From Pseudomonadota bacterium (lineage in GTDB: Bacteria; Desulfobacterota; Desulfobacteria; Desulfobacterales; Desulfobacteraceae): 12,755 nt of DNA. Positions within the stretch are counted from its first letter, which is position 1. Each line of letters begins with the position of its first letter. Shown here piece by piece: positions 7,906 through 12,755 of this stretch. The position numbers were made by a program, and so were the translations under genes. The notes beneath the pieces were generated by a model, which was not told where the DNA came from, made no database searches, and worked only from the letters and a program-made list of their open reading frames with translations. Location: NCBI GenBank assembly GCA_018816605.1, contig JAHIVS010000106.1, positions 1 through 12,755 of the forward strand, written 5' to 3'.

Positions 7906-8787
7906 TTATGGTTTATAGAGAAAGCAGGGATCGGATGCGGTAACCTTCAGCTGAAATTGATTTGCTACTGCATAAAAATCACGGCAAAGTATCTCGGGAT
8001 TATCATATTGTACAGAACCTGCATCCACAGTAAGATCCGTATGATGGAGATCTCCGCCGTCCTTGGTTTTTCTTTTGTAATCACTTATCTTCAAGGTCCA
8101 TCGGACATAAAGCACACCGATTCCCTGTGCAATTTGAGTGCTTGGATCATAGTCTTTTAAAAGGTAGATAACCCGGCTGTCTGATTGATCATAATTGTCG
8201 AGCTGTGGATCATCCAATGGCTGAATTATATTATGCAAAACCGCTTCCATGGAGCTTTTGTCCAGGCCAGTGACCACGGTGGACGATGCCTGTGTGCATA
8301 CCTGTACGAACAGATTTTGAATGGCAATGGCATTTTCCAGATTTTGGACTTCGTGCAATTGTGCTGCCTTTGTGCCGGTAAATCCATTCGTGGCTCTATT
8401 GGCATAGAGCCAGTCAAAGTGAGTTTCATAGGCAATAACGGAAAGATCGGTTCCGAAACCGTCACCGTATGAATCTGGCTCCCAGTTTCCCGTGGCCGAA
8501 TTTTTTAAATGAATGGTATCATTTGGCAGTGAGACCTTGAGCGAAGCGGTTGCATCGGCCGTTGAAGCAGAAGTGGACGGCGCCATGATGCCGAAGGTCT
8601 GAGTCCCTCCTGCATAGATCTGGTCTCTCACCGTGTCGATTGATGCCTGCAGAAACGGTTCTGTCAGTTGTTTGCAGTTCAAACCCACAGCTTCAAGCTG
8701 AGTCCTTAGACTATCTGTTGTGAATTGAGTTGGGGTTTTTGCATTGAGCTTGCCGATTTTAATGCCTGGAGGTGCTGGAAAGGGCAT
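7906..8787 (-). CDS. Unrecognised 293-aa protein, first gene of the PKS-linked block
   Basis: I do not recognise the family. The protein has no signal peptide or transmembrane helix and starts with a proline-rich MPFPAPPGIK. Residues 20-60 look helical. A low-complexity Ser/Thr/Ala linker follows (APSTSASTADATAS, 69-82). Residues 110-190 are mixed, with a helical stretch near 140-165. The C-terminal part (205-285) looks beta-rich and orderly: VIYLLKDYDPSTQ, GIGVLYVRWTLKISDYKRK, then HHTDLTVDAGSVQYDN. Four cysteines are present (38, 164, 268, 288). An AAGGAG sequence 7 nt before the ATG supports the start. The gene leads the leftward block and is 29 bp from the aerolysin-like gene. A partner, receptor-binding or immunity role for that protein is possible, but nothing in the sequence shows it. 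Confidence 0.8.
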   Translation of the reverse strand: MPFPAPPGIKIGKLNAKTPTQFTTDSLRTQLEAVGLNCKQLTEPFLQASIDTVRDQIYAGGTQTFGIMAPSTSASTADATASLKVSLPNDTIHLKNSATGNWEPDSYGDGFGTDLSVIAYETHFDWLYANRATNGFTGTKAAQLHEVQNLENAIAIQNLFVQVCTQASSTVVTGLDKSSMEAVLHNIIQPLDDPQLDNYDQSDSRVIYLLKDYDPSTQIAQGIGVLYVRWTLKISDYKRKTKDGGDLHHTDLTVDAGSVQYDNPEILCRDFYAVANQFQLKVTASDPCFLYKP

Positions 8788-8851
8788 AATACTTCTCCTT
8801 TTTTAGGATTAGTGATGAGGTTAACCGCGAAAATTACAAAAAAAACAGATG

Positions 8852-8867
8852 AGCTTCGGAAGTGCCA
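8852..8867 (-). promoter_or_regulatory. Candidate sigma-54 promoter for the leftward block
   Basis: On the minus strand, TGGCACTTCCGAAGCT keeps the -24 core TGGCAC and the -12 GC dinucleotide at the exact 12-bp GG-to-GC spacing. It deviates at the two T positions before the -12 GC (AA). Transcription would begin near 8841, about 54 nt before the start codon at 8787, with a good ribosome binding site between. The AT-rich DNA upstream could hold IHF or activator sites. Confidence 0.35.
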
Positions 8868-9133
8868 GGTTTCCATCATTGCAAATCATGGGGGAGCAAC
8901 GGGTCTGAATCAGAAGCGTGAATGTGCAGGGTGATGAGCAGGCATAGATATCAATATATGATTGAGCGGAAGAACAGAACTAAAAAAAATACAGATACAA
9001 GCTTGTGTCCTTTTTTAAAATTTAAGAAAATAGAAAATCCATAGCTTGATTCCTTCGTAATACGCGATCAAATATGATTTTTGATTAGTATATTAAATAT
9101 CCAAAGTCAAGTGATTTTTTTTGGATTACCAGA

Positions 9134-9162
9134 TTGACACCGGATTGGTTTTTCCCTATAGT
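9134..9162 (+). promoter_or_regulatory. Sigma-70 promoter of the ZIP transporter gene
   Basis: TTGACA (9134-9139) and TATAGT (9157-9162) are separated by exactly 17 bp. The -35 is perfect and the -10 has one mismatch. The expected start of transcription is near 9169, giving a leader of about 87 nt before the ATG at 9256. Confidence 0.75.
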
Positions 9163-9255
9163 TTTTTTGTGAAAATTAAATGGGTGAAGTAACACGGAAA
9201 TATTCAGGCGTTCCATAAACGCAATCACATTTTTTTGGTTCAAAAGGCAGATTCC

Positions 9256-10071
9256 ATGATCGATTTTATTGTGCAATACAGTCCCGTCACCCAGGCGCTG
9301 GTGGCCACCCTTTTTACCTGGGGTGTGACGGCAGCCGGTGCCGCCCTGGTTTTTTTCACAAAAAAGGTAAATCCCAAATTTATGGATTCCATGCTCGGCT
9401 TTGCCGCCGGTGTCATGATTGCGGCAAGCTTCTGGTCCTTGCTTGCCCCTGGCATAGAAATGGCCGGGCAGATGGGTCATATCCCCTGGTTGACAGCCGT
9501 CATCGGTTTCATGGGGGGGGGAATCTTCATGCGGCTTACCGATTTATTTCTGCCCCACCTCCATTTGGGGTTGAAGATGGAAAACAGTGAGGGGGTCAAG
9601 ACCTCCTGGCAGCGAAGTACCCTGCTGGTGCTTGCCATCACCCTGCACAATATCCCAGAAGGTCTTGCCGTCGGGGTGGCCTTTGGGGCGGTGGCTGCCG
9701 ATCTTCCCTCTGCCACCATTGGCGGTGCCATTGCCCTGGCAATTGGTATCGGTCTGCAAAATTTCCCCGAGGGAGCGGCGGTCTCCCTGCCCTTAAGAAG
9801 GGAAGGCATGGGGCGGACCAAAAGCTTTATGATGGGACAGGCTTCGGGCATAGTGGAGCCGATTGCCGGTGTAATCGGTGCCGCCTTTGTCCTTTATATG
9901 CAGGATATTTTGCCCTATGCCCTTTGTTTTGCGGCGGGTGCCATGATCTTTGTGGTGGTGGAAGAATTGATTCCCGAATCCCAGCGGACCGAAGCGCATA
10001 TTGATACGGTCACCATGGCAACCATGCTTGGGTTTTCCGTCATGATGGTTCTGGATGTGGCGTTAGGGTAA
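9256..10071 (+). CDS. ZIP-family divalent metal transporter (GufA-like)
   Basis: A 271-aa inner-membrane protein with about eight hydrophobic helices. The metal-binding motif of transmembrane helix 4, [14 protein letters not shown] (131-144), is intact. The paired motif of helix 5, QNFPEGAA (168-175), and the later EELIPES (236-242) are also present, as in bacterial GufA-type ZIP proteins. A histidine pair (LPHLHLG, 100-105) lies in the loop before helix 4. Members move zinc, iron or similar divalent ions into the cytoplasm; the exact metal cannot be read from sequence. An upstream in-frame TTG at 9235 is possible, but I chose the ATG at 9256 because AAAAGG (9242-9247) lies 8 nt before it. 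A G9 homopolymer at 9513-9521 lies inside the gene. No metal-regulator operator is evident. Confidence 0.9.
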   Translation: MIDFIVQYSPVTQALVATLFTWGVTAAGAALVFFTKKVNPKFMDSMLGFAAGVMIAASFWSLLAPGIEMAGQMGHIPWLTAVIGFMGGGIFMRLTDLFLPHLHLGLKMENSEGVKTSWQRSTLLVLAITLHNIPEGLAVGVAFGAVAADLPSATIGGAIALAIGIGLQNFPEGAAVSLPLRREGMGRTKSFMMGQASGIVEPIAGVIGAAFVLYMQDILPYALCFAAGAMIFVVVEELIPESQRTEAHIDTVTMATMLGFSVMMVLDVALG

Positions 10072-10117
10072 AGGGTATGGCGCTGATGGGATCCCGGATA
10101 GTATCAATCCATAAGAA

Positions 10118-10123
10118 TATAAT
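10118..10123 (+). promoter_or_regulatory. Possible -10 element before the SixA-like gene
   Basis: A perfect TATAAT lies 30 bp before the ATG at 10154. The matching -35 position reads CGGATA, a poor fit, so the promoter would be weak or activator-dependent. The 82-bp gap to the ZIP gene also permits read-through. Confidence 0.3.
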
Positions 10124-10153
10124 GAATCCATTGAGTTTAAAGGCGGTGGCAGA

Positions 10154-10624
10154 ATGGCCTTATTTTTAGTTCAGCACGGCATCAGTAGTTCCAAGGCAGT
10201 TGATCCTGGAAAGGGTCTATCTGATCTTGGCATTGAAGAAACAAACCGGATCGCCCCGGTGGCAAAAGGATATGGCATACCCGTTCACACCATCGTTCAT
10301 TCTGGCAAGAAGCGGGCGGAGCAGACCGCGGCTATCTATCACAGGGCGCTTTCGCTAAAAACACCTTTGGAGGCGATTCCCGGAATAAATCCCCTGGATG
10401 ATGTGCGAATCTTTGCCGCCGGCATTGATCCCCATGCCAATTGGATGGTGGTGGGCCACATGCCCTTTATGGAACGGCTGGTCTCCTATCTTGTCGCAGG
10501 GTCCGAAGTGATCCGGGTCTACCAGTTCCAGAATTCCGGCATTGTCTGTCTGGACTGTGGGGAAGGGCACAATGGAGAGCCTGACTGGTTCATCAAATGG
10601 ACCCTGAATCCCCATATCACCTGA
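10154..10624 (+). CDS. sixA: SixA-like phosphohistidine phosphatase (histidine phosphatase superfamily)
   Basis: A 156-aa single-domain protein of the histidine phosphatase superfamily. The catalytic His8 sits in LVQHG, the position of the RHG motif, with Gln in place of Arg. The substrate pocket block HSGKKRAEQTA contains Arg54, and the second catalytic histidine, His102, lies in VVGHMPFME. Length and motif order match SixA, which in E. coli removes phosphate from histidine-phosphorylated transfer proteins. Here the true substrate is unknown. The protein is cytoplasmic with no signal peptide. A purine-rich AGGCGGTGG precedes the ATG. The gene lies 82 bp after the ZIP gene and 108 bp before uvsE on the same strand; an operon is possible but not shown. 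The QHG variant occurs in SixA-like proteins of anaerobes, so I do not regard it as inactivating by itself. Confidence 0.8.
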   Translation: MALFLVQHGISSSKAVDPGKGLSDLGIEETNRIAPVAKGYGIPVHTIVHSGKKRAEQTAAIYHRALSLKTPLEAIPGINPLDDVRIFAAGIDPHANWMVVGHMPFMERLVSYLVAGSEVIRVYQFQNSGIVCLDCGEGHNGEPDWFIKWTLNPHIT

Positions 10625-10732
10625 GTTTTTTTGTTTTTGTTCCAGGATTTGGCAACCGGGTGAATCCGGTGGGAAAAATTTAGGGTTTGCAGGGGTCGCA
10701 TGAAAAATTGAAAAAAAGGATCAACCCACAAG

Positions 10733-11629
10733 ATGATCAGATTCGGACTGTGCTGCATATTTAAAGAACACCCCATCAAATTCAGGCAAACCACCGCCCG
10801 CTACCTTTCACAGTTTTCCCTAGGCGAGCAGCGGGCCAGATTGTCCGCGCTTTGTTTAACCAATGCCCGGAATTTAATGGGCGCATTGGAATTTTGCCAC
10901 CAAAATCATATCGGTGACTTCCGGATTAACAGCCAGATTCTGCCATTAAAAACCCACCCGGAGGTGGGGTACGATATTTTCGATCTGCCCGATTCAGATC
11001 AGATTATCGATCGGTTTATGGCCTGCGGCAAATTCAGCCGGAACCAGAATATTCGCACCACCTTTCATCCGGATCAGTTTATTGTTTTGTCTTCTCCAAC
11101 CCCGGATGTGGTGACACGCTCCATAGCCGAGCTTGAATATCAGGCCCAGGTGGCCCAATGGGTCAACGCAGATGTCATCAATATTCATGCGGGTGGTGTC
11201 TATGGGGATAAGCGGTCCGCACTCAAACGATTGGGCCGAACCATCCAAACCCTTTCGGAACCGGTCAAAAAACGCCTGACCCTTGAAAATGATGACAGAA
11301 GCTATTCCCCGGAAGATCTTCTTCCCCTTTGTACTCGCCTGGGGATCCCCTTGGTGTATGATGTCCACCACCATCGATGTTTAAAAGACCGATTTTCAAT
11401 CCAGAAAGCAACCTGCATAAGCGTTGAAACATGGGACCGGGAACCCTTGTTTCATTTGTCTTCTCCTAAAAACGGTTGGGACGCACCCGATATTCGAAAG
11501 CACCATGATTACATTAATGTATCGGATCTGCCGGATTTATGGCGTTTAATGGATGTCACCGTTGAGGTCGAAGCAAAAGCCAAGGAATTGGCAATCATAA
11601 AGTTGATGGAAGAATTAAACAGGGGGTAG
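10733..11629 (+). CDS. uvsE: UV damage endonuclease UvsE (UVDE)
   Basis: A 298-aa TIM-barrel endonuclease that nicks DNA 5' of UV photoproducts and some abasic or oxidised sites, starting an alternative excision-repair route. The family start RFGLCCIF is at residues 3-10. FRINSQILP (63-71), FHPDQF (111-116, metal ligand His112), NIHAGGVYGDK (150-160, His152), LTLENDD (182-188, Glu185), YDVHHH (209-214, Asp210 and nearby His) and HHDY (257-260) supply the expected metal-binding residues. The final acidic ligand is probably Glu278 or Glu280 in VEVEAK. Length is normal for bacterial UVDE. The start fits an AAAGGA sequence about 13 nt upstream. It is separated from sixA by 108 bp with no strong terminator, so read-through is possible. 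Confidence 0.93.
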   Translation: MIRFGLCCIFKEHPIKFRQTTARYLSQFSLGEQRARLSALCLTNARNLMGALEFCHQNHIGDFRINSQILPLKTHPEVGYDIFDLPDSDQIIDRFMACGKFSRNQNIRTTFHPDQFIVLSSPTPDVVTRSIAELEYQAQVAQWVNADVINIHAGGVYGDKRSALKRLGRTIQTLSEPVKKRLTLENDDRSYSPEDLLPLCTRLGIPLVYDVHHHRCLKDRFSIQKATCISVETWDREPLFHLSSPKNGWDAPDIRKHHDYINVSDLPDLWRLMDVTVEVEAKAKELAIIKLMEELNRG

Positions 11630-11712
11630 TCCTCGTTCCCTTGATGTTAAGGCTTGATTTTTAAGAATGGAGGTATGACATTGGTGAGGTGTTTATTTAT
11701 CCAAGGGAAACC

Positions 11713-11718
11713 AGGTGA
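11713..11718 (+). promoter_or_regulatory. Ribosome binding site that decides the regulator start
   Basis: AGGTGA sits 6 nt before the ATG at 11725 but directly next to the in-frame ATG at 11719. Normal spacing favours 11725, which shortens the protein by two residues. Confidence 0.6.
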
Positions 11719-11724
11719 ATGCTT

Positions 11725-12609
11725 ATGGAGTTACAGCTGAACAATAATATTTCCTTTTCAGACAAACTGGTTCGGACCATATTTGATTCCCTGTCCGCTC
11801 ATATTGCCATTATTGATAAAAAAGGGGTTATCCTGGAAACCAACAGGGCCTGGAAACAGTTTTCCCTGGCCAATGGGATGCCGGAAAATATAAACTTCAA
11901 CCAGATGAACTATCTGAGTGTCTGTGAGGGGGCCACCACCGAAGGTGCCAAGGATGCCGCCACGGTTGCGGAAGGGATACGGCGGGTCATCGATGGAACG
12001 ATCAATGAATTCCGATACGATTATCCCTGCCATTCGCCAAAAGGGGATCGATGGTTTTATATGCGGGTAGTTCCCATGGCCGATCAAGGGGATTTGCACT
12101 TGATCATCAGTCATGAAGACATCACGGAATTGAAACTCACCCAGGAGTCATTGACGGCCCATCAGAGCAGGTTAGAGGATAAAAATCAAAGCCTGGAAGA
12201 GGTGAATATTGCCTTGAAGGTGGTGATTGCCCAACGGGAAACCGACAAGTTGGACATGGAAAATAAAATTTTAACCAATCTAAAGTCCTTTGTGCTGCCC
12301 TATATTAAACGGCTACAGGAGAGTCGGTTGAGTGAAAAGGACCGCACCCTGGTCCGGATAATCGATGACCAGCTCAATGATATCATGTCCCCCTTGATTC
12401 AGCGATTATCCAATACCCATCTCCTGCTGACACCCCAGGAGATGCAGGTCGCAGCCTTTGTCAAGGACGGCAGAACCACCTCTGAAATTGCCCAGGTTCT
12501 GTTTGTTTCCGAGGCAACGGTCAGTTTTCACCGGAAAAATTTACGGTCAAAATTGGGGCTGAAAAATAAACAGACCAATCTTAGATCCTTTCTGTTGTCC
12601 ATGTCTTGA
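11725..12609 (+). CDS. PAS-domain LuxR-type transcriptional regulator
   Basis: A 294-aa cytoplasmic regulator. An N-terminal PAS sensor domain (about 17-135) contains the typical strands HIAIIDKKGVILETNRAW and RWFYMRVVPM and ends in ISHEDITE. A charged helical linker, probably coiled coil (about 135-182), follows, then a linker (183-230) and a C-terminal LuxR/FixJ-type helix-turn-helix (234-292: LTPQEMQVAAFVKDGRTTSE, then SEATVSFHRKNLRSKLG). There is no receiver domain or transmembrane segment, so the signal is presumably sensed inside the cell by the PAS pocket. Such one-component regulators are numerous in Desulfobacterales. An ATG at 11719 is in frame, but AGGTGA (11713-11718) lies 6 nt before the ATG at 11725 and directly abuts the first ATG, so I prefer 11725. 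Its target genes are unknown. A hairpin terminator follows immediately. Confidence 0.88.
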   Translation: MELQLNNNISFSDKLVRTIFDSLSAHIAIIDKKGVILETNRAWKQFSLANGMPENINFNQMNYLSVCEGATTEGAKDAATVAEGIRRVIDGTINEFRYDYPCHSPKGDRWFYMRVVPMADQGDLHLIISHEDITELKLTQESLTAHQSRLEDKNQSLEEVNIALKVVIAQRETDKLDMENKILTNLKSFVLPYIKRLQESRLSEKDRTLVRIIDDQLNDIMSPLIQRLSNTHLLLTPQEMQVAAFVKDGRTTSEIAQVLFVSEATVSFHRKNLRSKLGLKNKQTNLRSFLLSMS

Positions 12610-12610
12610 G

Positions 12611-12650
12611 GGGTAATGATAGGTTTAGCCTATCATTAAACCCTTCTTTT
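12611..12650 (+). terminator. Rho-independent terminator after the PAS-LuxR regulator
   Basis: A 9-bp perfect stem, AATGATAGG (12615-12623) with CCTATCATT (12629-12637), has a 5-nt loop. GGGT (12611-12614) can extend it by pairing with ACCC (12640-12643) across a 2-nt bulge. TTCTTTT follows (12644-12650). It starts 2 bp after the stop codon. Confidence 0.75.
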
Positions 12651-12715
12651 ACTAATATTGCCATTTGCGTGTCCCGCCTTAACTTATGTCTATAGTAAAA
12701 ACAAGAAAGACACCC

Positions 12716-12743
12716 ATCGCCTTCCAACACGATGGCAGGCGAT
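12716..12743 (+). repeat. Inverted repeat with two alternative pairings at the window edge
   Basis: ATCGCCT (12716-12722) pairs with AGGCGAT (12737-12743). Alternatively CCATCG (12714-12719) pairs with CGATGG (12730-12735). The two pairings exclude each other. The element may belong to the leader of the next gene, which lies outside the window. Confidence 0.4.
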
Positions 12744-12755
12744 AAAACCAAAAAA

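Larger units (their letters stand above)
8788..9255. other. AT-rich divergent intergenic region
   Basis: About 450 bp without a credible gene on either strand separate the leftward PKS block from the rightward ZIP gene. The part from about 8940 to 9240 is strikingly AT-rich with long A and T runs. It contains a perfect palindrome ACAAGCTTGT (8997-9006), a small hairpin GCGTT-CCATA-AACGC (about 9211-9225), a strong rightward sigma-70 promoter and a candidate leftward sigma-54 promoter, listed separately. Confidence 0.7.

Noticed and set aside
8725..8934. 69-aa plus-strand open frame in the divergent intergenic region
   Set aside because: It starts at a TTG inside the 293-aa gene on the opposite strand, lacks a ribosome binding site and shows no domain-like pattern.
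8997..9006. ACAAGCTTGT palindrome flanked by A-rich and T-rich runs as a bidirectional terminator
   Set aside because: The palindrome has no room for a loop, so a stable hairpin is unlikely. It might be a protein-binding site, but nothing else supports that.
9211..9240. Attenuator in the ZIP leader (GCGTT-CCATA-AACGC then T7)
   Set aside because: The stem is only 5 bp and the T-run begins about 7 nt after it, too far for a standard intrinsic terminator.
9085..9480. 131-aa open frame on the minus strand over the start of the ZIP gene
   Set aside because: It is antisense to well-conserved transporter sequence and spans the sigma-70 promoter; the peptide is rich in His, Gly and Lys as expected of a shadow frame.
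11675..11740. Leader peptide of 21 codons before the PAS-LuxR regulator
   Set aside because: GGAGGT directly abuts its ATG with no spacer, so translation is unlikely, and the peptide has no run of a regulatory amino acid.
1..12755. CRISPR arrays, tRNA or rRNA genes, insertion sequences
   Set aside because: No spaced direct repeats, cloverleaf-like tRNA segments, rRNA-like stretches or transposase frames with terminal inverted repeats were seen.

Overview
This window looks like a chromosomal segment of a Gram-negative anaerobe of the Desulfobacterota, probably a Desulfobacterales-type sulfate reducer. The evidence is indirect: the PAS plus LuxR-type regulator, the short SixA-like phosphatase with a QHG motif and the GufA-type ZIP transporter resemble proteins common in that group. 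No marker gene fixes the genus.

Layout. Bases 1-483 are the 3' end of an NCS2 (xanthine/uracil family) permease, closed by a strong hairpin terminator. A small membrane-anchored protein of unknown function follows (653-1123). Bases 1303-8787 hold a leftward block of three genes: an unrecognised 293-aa protein (8787-7906), a 183-aa protein with an aerolysin/ETX-MTX2-like beta-rich pattern (7876-7325), and a 1955-aa iterative type I polyketide synthase (7170-1303). After an AT-rich divergent intergenic region of about 450 bp, a rightward run of housekeeping or stress genes begins: a ZIP metal transporter with a near-consensus sigma-70 promoter, a SixA-like histidine phosphatase, a UV-damage endonuclease (UvsE/UVDE) and a PAS-LuxR regulator with its own hairpin terminator.

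The main discovery is the polyketide synthase. Its order, KS-AT-ACP-KR-DH-PPTase-like, its length and several sequence blocks match the enediyne PKS family (PksE; SgcE and CalE8 are characterised members). The matching blocks include VVVGNTLSGEFSRA, the KS nucleophile in VDGACASS, the ACP motif DIHLNSITV and the DH block LGDPGARDASLHALQAC. The usual enediyne cassette partners (E3, E4, E5 and the E10 thioesterase) are not in the window. The upstream partners are instead an aerolysin-like protein and an unknown protein, both starting with MPFPxP. The C-terminal PPTase-like domain has lost residues expected for catalysis, so carrier-protein activation may need an enzyme in trans. A 14-bp perfect hairpin separates the aerolysin-like gene from the PKS and could set the ratio of the products.

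I infer that the three leftward genes form an accessory locus making a polyene-type polyketide together with one or two toxin-like proteins. Whether they act together is not shown by the sequence.
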